From JAYPAN01 sp049597955 (lineage in GTDB: Bacteria > Pseudomonadota > Alphaproteobacteria > RS24): a DNA stretch of 64,000 nucleotides. The position numbers were made by a program, and so were the translations under genes. Below the pieces are notes generated by a model. That model saw only the letters and a program-made list of their open reading frames with translations, was not told the DNA's origin and did no database searches. The first letter of the stretch is position 1, and every line of letters starts with the position of its first letter. The stretch spans positions 1 through 64,000 of the forward strand of contig JBMYND010000011.1 in the NCBI GenBank assembly GCA_049597955.1. Reading direction: 5' to 3'. Shown piece after piece: positions 17,901 to 26,917 of this stretch.

Positions 17901-17956
17901 CTGAATGGGCCAGCGATGACAATAATAGCGATGACAATAGGGGGGACAGGCCATGA
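14918..17956 (+). CDS. addB: double-strand break repair protein AddB
   Basis: Subunit of the AddAB helicase-nuclease that processes double-strand ends for RecA loading. At 1012 residues it has typical alphaproteobacterial length. The N-terminal part is an inactivated helicase-like fold without a clear Walker A. The C-terminal RecB-family nuclease shows LTAKADRIDRL and AIIDYKTGQPP (about 866-890), the catalytic Asp and DYK residues. The cysteine cluster that binds an iron-sulphur centre in Firmicutes AddB is not evident. It overlaps addA by ATGA, which fits a fixed stoichiometry. Confidence 0.94.
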   Translation: MSDSRSAKLYNIAAGQPFLAILAETLIDDKLRHDLFGDYAVEQCHILLPTRRAARQLGDAFIAAAETRGQMALVMPHISTLGDIDEDFLDSSAGDGFAEPEARLHLRAIDPQERFFQLLTPVRKWAEMREQALDEVRLHALAYALGDFLDEANLEEIDLSRLHDLVNEQELADNWQQTLDFLAIITEAWPQHLAENNLQDAVLRRNGLLDAQAADWQANPPDHPIIAAGSTGSIKATARLLKTIAGLPNGAVILPGLDRTANHACWRMIGKDVTHPQNALAHLLNHFDCDRDQVRDWPQASSQPAQSSAAAQRSASLQAALVPAEATSIWAASHRPDHQAETALPDCQMLEAPDQRSEAGAIALAMRQTLETPGKTAALVTRDRHLARRVTAELQRWHIEIDDSAGRPLSKTPAALLLRLALDAARRDFAPVPLLALLKHPMVGFGQKRGAHLAAVRQMEKAILRGPRPTPGLAGLEAALGDAAQKRDKNLPDAEALLSRLREAFSAFRELPDPAPLSAHIDHLAELAEKLLCAEDDNSFFDGAEDRRALAVFFEGLRTHAQKTAADFKLTLADWPEVLDLWLSRHSFRQQRQTTPRLSIWGPLEARLMHADLMILGGLNEGSWPPLPETGPWLSRPMREELGLSLPERQIGQAAHDFVQAASAPQILLTRAVKVDGAPGVAARWLRRLETLYGKLPRATMLLHWWHQLDRPDGVPQPVAPPAPCPPLAARPRQLSVTQIETLLFDPYTIYARKVLNLPEWETVDASVSAAHRGSFLHGLFEQLIKDGNHLHDDIANALLGLAREAESRSAGGAAILQFWQARLEATALWFADYERNRRAQIAESHAEITGRWPLSIDGAPFTLTAKADRIDRLKSGGYAIIDYKTGQPPSHSMIKKHLAVQMTLEAAMLADGAFAENGLPPGPVEALDYIKLSGRMPPGEVISVTPEAELINGAIAMLHKLLAQYQNPDQPYFSHIRQRAQRFTSAYDHLARFAEWASDDNNSDDNRGDRP

Positions 17957-20900
17957 GCCATGAAACCGCCCAACCTGCCCATCAGGCCGCCGACCCGTCC
18001 CGCTCGGCCTGGGTGGGCGCCAATGCCGGTTCCGGCAAAACCTATATTCTGGTGACCCGTCTGGTGCGCCTGATGCTGGCCGGTGTCGCGCCGGAAAAAT
18101 TGCTGTGCCTGACTTATACGCGCAGCGCCGCCGCCGAAATGAAAGAACGCCTGTTCACCCTATTGGCTGAATGGGCTTTGCTGGATGATGATAAATTATC
18201 CGCCGCCATTGCCGAACGCCTTGGCGCGATGGCCGACGCGCCGCAGCGAGGCGAGATGCTGGCGCGGGCGCGCAAGCTGTTTGCCCAAGCACTTGAAACG
18301 CCGGGCGGCTTGCGGGTGCAGACCATTCACTCTTTTTGTGAATCCGTGCTGAAACGCTTTCCCCTTGAGGCTGGTCTGTCGCCGCAATTTGACCTGATGG
18401 ATGACCAGCAAGCCGTCGATATGCAAAGGCAAATCTTACAACGCTTGCTGCGCCACCCGCCAAACCAAGAGCTGGCCGAGGCTATGGCGCTGCTGACGCG
18501 CCAGCTTGCCGAGCCGGATATATTGCGCCTGACGCAGCATATTATTGACCAAAGAGCGCATTTTGCCGCGCAAGACAGCGCGGCACAGCTTCGCGCTTTG
18601 GCCGAAGCGGCGCAAAAGGCCAATGGCGACGACATGACCGGCCACATGCCCGAACCCGATGACATTATCACCGCCCATGCCGCCGCGCATAATGACACAA
18701 TGCGCCGCCTGGCCGATTTATTTGCCGGCACGGGCAGCGCCAATGATGGCCAGCAAAGCGACCGGATTCATCAATGGCTGGCACTGGCGCAAGCCGGTCG
18801 CTGGCAAGAAGGCTGGCAGATATTGGGGCAGGTTTTTTTCACCGGCGCAGGCAAACCGCGCCAACGTCTGGCGACCAAAGCCCTGCTTGATGATACGGCC
18901 TTTGACGCCGCCTTGCATCAATGGCGTGACAGTTTTGTCAAAGATATGGCGCGCTATCGTTCGGCGGTCGGGCTGGCTTTCACCCGCGCCTTGCTGCATT
19001 TCGGCGATTATCTGATTGCCGGTTATACGGATGAAAAAGCCCGCCGTGCTTTGCTCGACTATGATGATTTGATAAGCCGCACCAATGCGCTGCTGACCGG
19101 CAAAGCGGCGGCGGCTTGGGTATTGTATAAAATTGATGGCGGGCTGGAGCATATTCTGGTTGATGAGGCACAAGATACCAGCCCGGCGCAATGGCGGGTG
19201 ATTGGGGCGCTGGCCGAAGAGTTTTTCGCTGGCGACGGGGCAATGGCCGAAAGCGCCCATGCGGCAGGTCGCGGGCCGCGCACATTATTTGCCGTGGGCG
19301 ATGAAAAACAATCGATATTTTCCTTTCAGGGCGCTGACCCGCGCGAATTTGCCAAACAGTTTAAGCATTTCAAACAAGCGGTGACGCAGTCAGGCGGAGC
19401 GATGGATTATGTGCCGCTTACCCTGTCGCGTCGCTCGGCGCCGCAAATCCTCGAATTTGTCGATGCGGTTTTTGCCGGTGACGCCGGTGACGGGCTGACC
19501 GGCATGGATGACGCGCCGGTGCGCCATCAGGCACACCGCAATGAGGCATGCGGCTATGTCGAATTATGGCCGGTCGCGCATAATCCGGAAAAACCGCCGG
19601 AAACCGAGGCTTGGGACGTGCCCATGGCACAAGAGATGACGCAGAAGGCAGAAACCGGACGCCGCCAATTGACCCGCAAAATCGCCGAAAAAATCGCTAC
19701 GCTGGTCAACCAGCCCGATATAGAGCCGGGCGATATTTTGATATTGGTGCGCAAGCGCGATGGTTTTGTCGATGAGATGATGCGGGCTTTGAAACAGCGC
19801 AACCTCCCCGTTGCCGGGGCTGACCGGATGCAATTGCTGGAGCAGATTTGTGTGCAAGATGTTCTGGCCGCCGCACGATTTGCACTTAATACGGAAGATG
19901 ATTTATCGCTGGCCTGCCTGCTGAAAAGCCCGCTTTGCGGGCTTGATGATGACGCGCTTTTTGCGCTGGCGCATGGGCGCAGCGGCACATTATGGCAGGC
20001 GGTGAAACAGGCCGGTGAAGATATGGGGGAGAGCCGCGCCCTGCTCGACTGGCTGGTCGCGCGGATTGATTATATTCCGCCTTTCGATTTTTTCGCGCAA
20101 TTGCTCGGCGCGCGCGGCGGTATGGCCAGATTGGCGGCGCGTCTGGGGCCGGAAATCAGCGATCCGCTCGGCGAATTAATGCGGCTGGCCTTGACCCATG
20201 AGCAGCAAAACGCGTCATCCATGCAGGGCTTTTTGCATTGGTTGGAACAGGGCGAACAGGAAATCAAACGCGATATGGAAGCGCGCGGCGATGCCATTCG
20301 CATTATGACTGTGCATGGCGCCAAAGGGCTGGAAGCGCCGATTGTGTTTCTGCCCGACACATGCGGGCGCGGCGTGCCGACTTCCGCAGCGCGCACACCG
20401 TTTTTATTGGATGGCAATAATCTGCCCCTGTGGCAGGCCAATCAATATTTGCGCGACAGCTATACCGATAGCCAAAAACAACGCAGCGATACTGACACGC
20501 TGCACGAAGCCAGACGCTTGCTATATGTCGCCCTGACCCGCGCCCGCGACCGGCTCTATATTGGTGGCCATTGCAGCTATCAAAACATTCCCGATGATTG
20601 TTGGTATGCGATGATAAGCGCCGGTTTGGCACAGCCGCATTATCAAGTCGGACAGGGGGAAGACAGGTTTTGGCGTTTGGGCGATGAGGCAAAGGCCGGC
20701 CCATTTGCCAAAGACAAAATGAAACAGGATAGGGACGAAGCCGATACAGACCGGAGGCAAGGCGACGCCCCACTGCCCGCTTTGCCGGACTGGATTTACC
20801 AGGCGCCGACGCCGGACACACCGGCAGCAAGGGCAACCCCGCCCAAATCATCCGCCACAAGCACGCCGCGCCAAGCGGCCGACACGGCGCGCGCAGCTTC

Positions 20901-21420
20901 TGCCATACGCGGCAGATTGGCGCACAGGCTGTTTGAGCTTTTACCGCCCTTGCCGCCCGCTAAACGATTGGCGCGGGGGCTTGCCTATCTGGACAGCCGA
21001 GCGGATGATTGGCCGCAAGAGGCGCGCCAGGCATTATGCGCCGATGTTTTGGCAGTTATAGACAAGCCGGAATTGACCGCTCTTTTTGGGCCACAGGCAC
21101 GGGCGGAAGCGGCTATTTGCGGTGTGCTGGAAACGGATAGCGGCACAAAACACATGGAAAACCGGCAAATTGACCGCTTTGTCGAGACCGAAACCGGGAT
21201 TTTTATCGCCGATTTCAAAACCGGCCCGCCGCCGAACAGCGCCACGCAGATTGCCGAGGACTATATTGAGCAAATGGCGGTTTATCAGGCCTTGATGCGC
21301 GCCGCCAAGCCGGATTTGGCGGTCACTTGCGCGCTTATCTGGACGCGCAATGGGCAGGTGGACATGCTGGCCCAGCCGCAGCTTGACGCGGCATTGGCCG
21401 CCTATCGCGCGCGGTCTTGA
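17953..21420 (+). CDS. addA: double-strand break repair helicase AddA
   Basis: UvrD/RecB-type helicase-nuclease of 1155 residues. In order: Walker A NAGSGKT (about 24-30), LTYTRSAAAEMKERL, VQTIHSFCESVL, LLDYDDLI, Walker B HILVDEAQDTSP (about 400), GDEKQSIFSFQGADP, MTVHGAKGLEAPIVFL and VALTRARDRLYIGG. The C-terminal nuclease domain ends with IFIADFKTGPPP (about 1080), the Asp and DFK catalytic residues. The protein is complete, with all helicase motifs intact. It follows addB with a four-base overlap. Confidence 0.96.
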   Translation: MSHETAQPAHQAADPSRSAWVGANAGSGKTYILVTRLVRLMLAGVAPEKLLCLTYTRSAAAEMKERLFTLLAEWALLDDDKLSAAIAERLGAMADAPQRGEMLARARKLFAQALETPGGLRVQTIHSFCESVLKRFPLEAGLSPQFDLMDDQQAVDMQRQILQRLLRHPPNQELAEAMALLTRQLAEPDILRLTQHIIDQRAHFAAQDSAAQLRALAEAAQKANGDDMTGHMPEPDDIITAHAAAHNDTMRRLADLFAGTGSANDGQQSDRIHQWLALAQAGRWQEGWQILGQVFFTGAGKPRQRLATKALLDDTAFDAALHQWRDSFVKDMARYRSAVGLAFTRALLHFGDYLIAGYTDEKARRALLDYDDLISRTNALLTGKAAAAWVLYKIDGGLEHILVDEAQDTSPAQWRVIGALAEEFFAGDGAMAESAHAAGRGPRTLFAVGDEKQSIFSFQGADPREFAKQFKHFKQAVTQSGGAMDYVPLTLSRRSAPQILEFVDAVFAGDAGDGLTGMDDAPVRHQAHRNEACGYVELWPVAHNPEKPPETEAWDVPMAQEMTQKAETGRRQLTRKIAEKIATLVNQPDIEPGDILILVRKRDGFVDEMMRALKQRNLPVAGADRMQLLEQICVQDVLAAARFALNTEDDLSLACLLKSPLCGLDDDALFALAHGRSGTLWQAVKQAGEDMGESRALLDWLVARIDYIPPFDFFAQLLGARGGMARLAARLGPEISDPLGELMRLALTHEQQNASSMQGFLHWLEQGEQEIKRDMEARGDAIRIMTVHGAKGLEAPIVFLPDTCGRGVPTSAARTPFLLDGNNLPLWQANQYLRDSYTDSQKQRSDTDTLHEARRLLYVALTRARDRLYIGGHCSYQNIPDDCWYAMISAGLAQPHYQVGQGEDRFWRLGDEAKAGPFAKDKMKQDRDEADTDRRQGDAPLPALPDWIYQAPTPDTPAARATPPKSSATSTPRQAADTARAASAIRGRLAHRLFELLPPLPPAKRLARGLAYLDSRADDWPQEARQALCADVLAVIDKPELTALFGPQARAEAAICGVLETDSGTKHMENRQIDRFVETETGIFIADFKTGPPPNSATQIAEDYIEQMAVYQALMRAAKPDLAVTCALIWTRNGQVDMLAQPQLDAALAAYRARS

Positions 21421-21492
21421 TAAATCGCACAGCCTGCTTACATTAAAGGCAAGAATCAGGGTTAAGTGACCCTTCACAGCAAGGAGACGGAA

Positions 21493-21813
21493 ATGGCAGT
21501 CCAACATGTAACCGACGATGAATTTGAAAATGCCGTCATCAATGCAGATGGGCCGGTTCTGGTTGATTTCTGGGCCGAATGGTGCGGCCCGTGCAAGCAA
21601 ATCGCACCGGCATTGGACGAATTATCGGCTGAATATGACGGCAAATTGTCGATTGTAAAAGTCAATATTGATGAAAATCCGGAAGCCCCGACCAGTTTCG
21701 GCGTGCGCTCCATACCGACTATGATATTATTTCAAGACGGGCAGGCCAGCGCCACGAAAATCGGCGCGTCGCCAAAAAGCCAAATCAAGGAATGGATTGA
21801 CGAAAGCCTTTAA
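21493..21813 (+). CDS. trxA: thioredoxin
   Basis: Cytosolic disulphide reductase of 106 residues with the active site WCGPC in FWAEWCGPCKQIAP (about 28-41) and the cis-proline in RSIPTMILF. ATG 21493 is chosen over the upstream in-frame 21466 because AAGGAG (21481-21486) is spaced correctly and the protein then has normal thioredoxin length. The stop overlaps the convergent folC stop by four bases. Confidence 0.97.
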   Translation: MAVQHVTDDEFENAVINADGPVLVDFWAEWCGPCKQIAPALDELSAEYDGKLSIVKVNIDENPEAPTSFGVRSIPTMILFQDGQASATKIGASPKSQIKEWIDESL

Positions 21814-23171
21814 GGGCTGGCGTGGCCTGCTTCATTTTCATTGGCGCGCAATAGCTGACCGGCCAGATAAAGCGAACCGGCGATAATAATCAGTGCATCC
21901 GGGTCATTAATCATATCAAGCGCGGCTTGAAATCCGGCATGGGCGCTGGCGGAAAGCCCGCGTGCGCGCGCCATATCAGCAAGCTTGGCGGGCGGCAGAC
22001 CGGCATCGCTGTCTTCAACCGGCACCGCATATAAATGCGCCACACGCCCGCAAGCGGCCAGATGGTCGATAAATGCCTGATGCGCCTTATTGGCCAACAT
22101 GCCCAAAATAATATGCACATCTCTCTCGCCTAGCGCTCTGCCTGACCTTTTGCCTGACCTTCTGCCTGGCCGCTCGCCTGCACCGGCAATAAAATCGGCC
22201 AACATCTCGGCGGCGGCTTCATTGTGACCGCCATCAAGGCGGATTTCGACATTTGGCAATCTTTGTTTCAGCCGGCTGACCCATTTGCCTGCTGATAATT
22301 TTTGCAACCGCGCCGGCCAGACCGCGCCGGTCAGCCCTTCGGCAATCGCCGCGCGCGACAAACCCAAATGTCGCGCCATGGCAATCGCCGTGCCGGCATT
22401 GGTGATTTGATGCTTGCCCGCCAGCGCCGGAAGCGGCAAATCCAGCATGCCATTTGCGTCTTGAAACACCAGCCCGTCCCGTTCGGCATAAGCCATCCAG
22501 TCCTGCCCGCCAAATGAAGCCGGTGCCGCCAGCCGTTCGGCCTCGGCGGCAATCACCTGCGCAGCATCGGGGGCTTGCGGGGCGCAAATAAGCGGCACGC
22601 CGGATTTGATAATACCGGCTTTTTCACCGGCAATGGCGGCCAGACTGTCGCCCAGAAACTCTTGATGGTCTATGCTGACCGGCGTGATGGCGGTTAATCG
22701 CGGCGTGGTGACATTGGTCGCATCCAGCCGACCGCCAAGGCCGGTTTCAAGCAGCACATAATCGGCTTTATGCTCGGCAAAGGCCAGAAATGCCGCGGCG
22801 GTGGTGATTTCGAAAAATGTAATCGGTGCCTCGCCATTGGCCGCTTTGCAGCGGTCAAGAATATCCATCAGCGCCGCCTCGCTTATCATGGTGCCAGCCA
22901 AATTAATGCGTTCGTGAAAGCGCACTAAATGGGGCGAGCTGTAGCCATGCACATGCTGGCCTGCCGCTTCCAGCATGGCGCGCAGCATAGCCAGAGTTGA
23001 GCCTTTGCCATTGGTGCCGGCAACATGCACAATCGGCGGCAATTTTTCATGCGGTCGGTCAAGTGCATCGAGCAAACGCGTCATGCGTCCCAGCGACAGG
23101 TCAATTTTCTTTGGATGCAGCGCAAGAAGCTGGTTCAGCACATCATCGCTGGCAGGCCGCACATTGGACAT
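21810..23171 (-). CDS. folC: folylpolyglutamate synthase / dihydrofolate synthase
   Basis: Adds glutamate to dihydropteroate and to folates, 453 residues. The P-loop is VAGTNGKGSTLAML (about 50-63). The Mur-ligase-type segments SSPHLVRFHERI, LETGLGGRLDATN and TPVSIDHQEFLG follow, and the C-terminal domain carries RLDGGHNEAAA. An Arg/Gly/Ser-rich stretch inside the C-terminal domain, GERPGRRSGKRSGRALGERD, comes from a 12-bp DNA repeat and looks like a recent in-frame insertion in a surface loop. It follows accD on the minus strand with a 49-base gap, the usual accD-folC order. Confidence 0.95.
   Translation of the reverse strand: MSNVRPASDDVLNQLLALHPKKIDLSLGRMTRLLDALDRPHEKLPPIVHVAGTNGKGSTLAMLRAMLEAAGQHVHGYSSPHLVRFHERINLAGTMISEAALMDILDRCKAANGEAPITFFEITTAAAFLAFAEHKADYVLLETGLGGRLDATNVTTPRLTAITPVSIDHQEFLGDSLAAIAGEKAGIIKSGVPLICAPQAPDAAQVIAAEAERLAAPASFGGQDWMAYAERDGLVFQDANGMLDLPLPALAGKHQITNAGTAIAMARHLGLSRAAIAEGLTGAVWPARLQKLSAGKWVSRLKQRLPNVEIRLDGGHNEAAAEMLADFIAGAGERPGRRSGKRSGRALGERDVHIILGMLANKAHQAFIDHLAACGRVAHLYAVPVEDSDAGLPPAKLADMARARGLSASAHAGFQAALDMINDPDALIIIAGSLYLAGQLLRANENEAGHASP
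22128..22175. repeat. 12-bp tandem repeat inside folC
   Basis: Four 12-bp units beginning GCCT (22128, 22140, 22152 and 22164; best pair GCCTGACCTTTT and GCCTGACCTTCT) encode a Gly/Arg/Ser-rich loop in FolC. The unit length keeps the frame. Confidence 0.85.
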
Positions 23172-23220
23172 AACATAAAGGCCAAAATCGTCGGCAGGGC
23201 CGACCGGTCAATTTACCAAA

Positions 23221-24108
23221 TCAGGCGCCAGCATCAGCGGCAAGCCCGGTCGCGGCGCGCCCGCCGAGCAACAAGTCGATAATACGGCCCAACGTCTCAC
23301 TCAATTTATGGCGATGCACCACCATATCTATCATGCCATGTTCGAGCAAATATTCGGCGCGCTGAAAGCCTTCCGGCAGTTTTTCCTTAATCGTATCCTG
23401 AATCACACGCGGCCCGGCAAAACCGATAAGCGCGCCCGGCTCGGCGATTTGAATATCACCCAACATGCCATAAGAAGCGGTGACACCACCGGTTGTCGGG
23501 TCGGTCAGAATAACGATATAGGGCAGGCCACGTTCGCGCAATTGCTGGACAATCACTGTTGTGCGCGGCATTTGCATGAGCGATAAAATCCCCTCCTGCA
23601 TACGCGCGCCACCGGCGGCTGCGACCATAATAAGCGGCGCATCATTATCAAGCGCCGCCTGCCCGGCGGTCACCACAGCCTCACCGGCTGCCATGCCAAG
23701 CGAGCCGCCCATAAAGCTGAAATCCTGCACAGCAATCACCGCCTTATGGCCGCTTATTTCACCAAGCGCGACTTTCACCGCATCCTTGTCACCGGTCTTG
23801 CCGCGCGCATCTTTCAGCCGGTCGGCATAGCGTTTCTGGTCGCGAAATTTCAACGGGTCAAGCGGCACATCGGGGACATTAATTTCCTCGAATGAATTGG
23901 CATCAAAAATCTGCTCAAAACGCTCTTTCGCGCCAATCCGCATATGATGGTCACAGCCCGGGCAAACTTGCTGCAATAGCTGCAAGTCGCGGTGAAAAAT
24001 CATTTCGCCGCATTTTTTGCAGCTCTGCCAAAGATTATCCGGCGTATCCTCGCGGTCGCGAAAGACACTGGGAAATCGCGGTCGCACGAAATTTTTAATC
24101 CAATTCAC
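23221..24108 (-). CDS. accD: acetyl-CoA carboxylase carboxyltransferase, beta subunit
   Basis: Carboxyltransferase subunit that makes malonyl-CoA with AccA, 295 residues. The N-terminal zinc ribbon has CKKCGE (about 30) and CPGCDH (about 49). The crotonase-like core has MGGSLGMAAGEA and the GGARMQEG oxyanion segment. The start is GTG at 24108; no in-frame ATG lies nearby, and GGAGGG lies about nine bases upstream. It sits between trpA and folC, a conserved alphaproteobacterial order. Confidence 0.97.
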   Translation of the reverse strand: MNWIKNFVRPRFPSVFRDREDTPDNLWQSCKKCGEMIFHRDLQLLQQVCPGCDHHMRIGAKERFEQIFDANSFEEINVPDVPLDPLKFRDQKRYADRLKDARGKTGDKDAVKVALGEISGHKAVIAVQDFSFMGGSLGMAAGEAVVTAGQAALDNDAPLIMVAAAGGARMQEGILSLMQMPRTTVIVQQLRERGLPYIVILTDPTTGGVTASYGMLGDIQIAEPGALIGFAGPRVIQDTIKEKLPEGFQRAEYLLEHGMIDMVVHRHKLSETLGRIIDLLLGGRAATGLAADAGA

Positions 24109-24175
24109 TATTCATGCCCTCCATTCAAATGACGCTGTTCATATAACGCTGTCACTATAGCAAGACCGACTATGA

Positions 24176-25009
24176 TTATTTATGCACACCCGCCGCCAAT
24201 TGCGCGGCCAGTGCCAGAACATGACTTATCGCATCCTGCGATGCATTGCCCTTTTCGTCAAGGTTTTCGGCCAGCGCATCAACCAGTGCCGAGCCAACGA
24301 CCACCCCATCCGCCTGCCCCGCAATATCTTGTGCCTGCTCCGGCGTGCGAATTCCAAAGCCAACACAAACCGGCAAATCGGTCTGGCCCTTAATGCGCGC
24401 GACATTGGCTGCGACGGCGGCTTTTTGTGGCGCTGCCGAGCCGGTAATACCGGCAATCGAGACATAATAGACAAAGCCGGATGTGTTTTTGAGAACCTCC
24501 GGCAGGCGCGCATCATCGGTTGTCGGTGTGGCCAGGCGAATAAAATTCAGCCCACCGCGAATGGCTGGCAGGCATAATTCCTCATCTTCTTCCGGCGGCA
24601 AATCAACAATAATCAGCCCATCGACACCGGCGGCGCGCGCATCGGCGACAAATTTCTCAGCGCCATAAATATAGACCGGATTATAATACCCCATCAGCAC
24701 AATTGGCGTCGTGTCATCGCTGCGGCGGAAGCGGCGCACCATATCCAGCGTGGCGGTCATTGTTTGGCCTGCTGCCAGCGCCCTTTGCGACGACGCCTGA
24801 ATGGACGGGCCATCAGCCATTGGATCGGTAAAGGGCATGCCCAATTCGATAATATCGGCTCCGGCTTCGGGCAGCCCGGCCAGCAATTTTTCCGACATGG
24901 CCAAATCCGGGTCACCGGCAGTGATAAAGGCGATAAATGCTTTGCGTCCGGCCTTTGCCAGCGCGGCAAAGCGTTGCTCCAAACGTGTGCCCTGTAACGG
25001 TTCGGTCAT
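24176..25009 (-). CDS. trpA: tryptophan synthase alpha chain
   Basis: Cleaves indole-3-glycerol phosphate to indole and glyceraldehyde-3-phosphate, then passes indole to TrpB, 277 residues. The TIM-barrel signature is IIELGMPFTDPMADGPSIQ (about 49-67), with catalytic Glu and Asp; IIVDLPPEE and the phosphate-binding VGFGIRTPEQA follow. The start lies nine bases after the trpB stop. The pair is transcribed with trpF and pyrF; trpC, trpD and trpE are not in the window. Confidence 0.97.
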   Translation of the reverse strand: MTEPLQGTRLEQRFAALAKAGRKAFIAFITAGDPDLAMSEKLLAGLPEAGADIIELGMPFTDPMADGPSIQASSQRALAAGQTMTATLDMVRRFRRSDDTTPIVLMGYYNPVYIYGAEKFVADARAAGVDGLIIVDLPPEEDEELCLPAIRGGLNFIRLATPTTDDARLPEVLKNTSGFVYYVSIAGITGSAAPQKAAVAANVARIKGQTDLPVCVGFGIRTPEQAQDIAGQADGVVVGSALVDALAENLDEKGNASQDAISHVLALAAQLAAGVHK

Positions 25010-25018
25010 ATTCTCGGC

Positions 25019-26242
25019 CTATAGCGAAACATTGAGATATTCGGCAACGGAAAACACATCCTTGTCGCCGCGCCCGCACATATTCATCACCAGCAAATGC
25101 TCGGCCGGTAAATCAGGGGCGATTTTGCCGACATGGGCCAGCGCATGCGACGGCTCAAGCGCCGGAATAATGCCCTCCAGCCGGGTGATGAGCTGAAACG
25201 CTTCCAGCGCCTCGTCATCAGTGGCCGACACATAAGAAACCCGCCCCGCATCGCGCAAATAAGCATGTTCCGGCCCAATGCCCGGATAATCCAAACCGGC
25301 AGAAATCGAATGGCCTTCAATAATCTGGCCGTCATCATCTTGCAGCAAATAAGTGCGATTGCCGTGCAAAACACCCGGATTGCCACCAGCCAGCGAGGCG
25401 GCATGGTCAGGCGTATCCAGCCCTTTGCCACCGGCTTCAACGCCGATAATCTCGACTTCCGGGTCATCCAGAAACGGATGAAACAGCCCCATTGCATTGG
25501 AGCCGCCGCCAATACAGGCAACCAGCGTATCGGGCAGACGCCCTTCGCGCTCCAGCATTTGCTGTTTGGTCTCGCGCCCGATAACCGATTGGAAATCGCG
25601 CACCATGGCCGGATAGGGATGCGGGCCCGCAACAGTGCCGATAATGTAAAATGTGTCATGCACATTGGCGACCCAATCGCGCAGCGCCTCATTCATCGCA
25701 TCTTTCAGCGTGCCGGCACCGGCAGTCACCGGACGCACATCGGCACCAAGCAGTTTCATGCGGAACACATTGGGCTTTTGCCGTTCAATATCAGTCGCCC
25801 CCATAAACACAGTACAGGGCAGGCCAAAACGCGCCGCCACAGTGGCCACAGCAACCCCATGCTGACCGGCACCTGTTTCAGCAATAATGCGGGTTTTACC
25901 CATGCGCTTGGCCAGCAAAATCTGACCGAGGCAATTATTGATTTTATGGCTGCCCGTATGGTTCAGCTCGTCGCGCTTCAGGTAAATTTTCGCGCCGCCA
26001 TAATGCTCCGTCAGCCTTTCAGCAAAATAAAGCGGGCTGGGGCGGCCAACATAATGGGCTTGTAAATCCTGCAATTCTTCAACAAAGCCCGCATCTTGTT
26101 GCGCATCCAAATAGGCTTGCTCCAAATCAAGAATAAGCGGCATCAGTGTTTCGGCGACAAAACGGCCGCCAAAATGTCCAAACCGGCCCTTATCATCTGG
26201 CCCTGCGCGATATGAATTTTGTCCGTCCACTCTATGCCTCAT
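25019..26242 (-). CDS. trpB: tryptophan synthase beta chain
   Basis: PLP enzyme joining indole and serine to tryptophan, 407 residues. The PLP lysine lies in NHTGSHKINN (about 95). GAGQHGVAVATVAARFG and the phosphate-binding GGGSNAMG follow. The length is normal. The start at 26242 has only a close AAAGGA; a GTG 12 bases inside is an alternative. It forms a complex with TrpA downstream. Confidence 0.97.
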   Translation of the reverse strand: MRHRVDGQNSYRAGPDDKGRFGHFGGRFVAETLMPLILDLEQAYLDAQQDAGFVEELQDLQAHYVGRPSPLYFAERLTEHYGGAKIYLKRDELNHTGSHKINNCLGQILLAKRMGKTRIIAETGAGQHGVAVATVAARFGLPCTVFMGATDIERQKPNVFRMKLLGADVRPVTAGAGTLKDAMNEALRDWVANVHDTFYIIGTVAGPHPYPAMVRDFQSVIGRETKQQMLEREGRLPDTLVACIGGGSNAMGLFHPFLDDPEVEIIGVEAGGKGLDTPDHAASLAGGNPGVLHGNRTYLLQDDDGQIIEGHSISAGLDYPGIGPEHAYLRDAGRVSYVSATDDEALEAFQLITRLEGIIPALEPSHALAHVGKIAPDLPAEHLLVMNMCGRGDKDVFSVAEYLNVSL

Positions 26243-26272
26243 TTCCTTTAACCGGTGCCGTTTGTCGCCGGT

Positions 26273-26917
26273 TCACGCCGCCCGCACCGCTTCGACAAAT
26301 GCCTGCATCAGTGCTGCATCTTTTTCGCCCGGTGCCAATTCAACACTTGAAGAAATATCAACCATGGGCGCGCCTGTCATGGCCAAAGCCTGCGACACAT
26401 TTTCAGCCGACAGACCGCCAGCCAGCAAATAGGGCTTGTCCATGTCATAGGCGCTCAGGCTGTGCCAGTCAAACGCCTCGCCATTGCCGCCGGGCATGCC
26501 ATCCTCCGGCGGTTTGGCATCAAACAAAAACCAGTCAGCCATATCCCCATAAGCGCGCGCGGCCCGCACATCATCAGCATTGGCCACGGCCAGCGCCTTG
26601 ATAATGGGCAGGCCGGTGCGGTTTTTGATTTCGGCTATGCGCGCCGGTGTTTCCGCGCCATGCAATTGCAAACGATGCGGGCTGAGCGCCGCCAGCGCAT
26701 GGTCAAGCGCCTCATCATCCGGATCCACCAGCAAGGCGACGCGCTCCATTTGCGGGTCGCAGCGTCCGGCCAGCGCGGCGGCCATTTCCTGCGAGACATG
26801 GCGCGGTGACTTTTTGAAAAATACAAAACCGGCCAAATCAACACCCAATTGATTGGCCGCATCCACATGGGCGGGCTTGTTCAGGCCACAGATTTTAATT
26901 TTCACCGGCGCTGTCAT
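26273..26917 (-). CDS. trpF: phosphoribosylanthranilate isomerase
   Basis: Third step of the tryptophan branch, 214 residues. The N-terminal KICGLNKPAHVDAA supplies the catalytic Cys. FVFFKKSPRHVS, LQLHGAETP and LLAGGLSAENV are family segments, and the terminal VDISSSVE binds phosphate. The start overlaps the pyrF stop by ATGA, so the two genes are coupled. Confidence 0.96.
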   Translation of the reverse strand: MTAPVKIKICGLNKPAHVDAANQLGVDLAGFVFFKKSPRHVSQEMAAALAGRCDPQMERVALLVDPDDEALDHALAALSPHRLQLHGAETPARIAEIKNRTGLPIIKALAVANADDVRAARAYGDMADWFLFDAKPPEDGMPGGNGEAFDWHSLSAYDMDKPYLLAGGLSAENVSQALAMTGAPMVDISSSVELAPGEKDAALMQAFVEAVRAA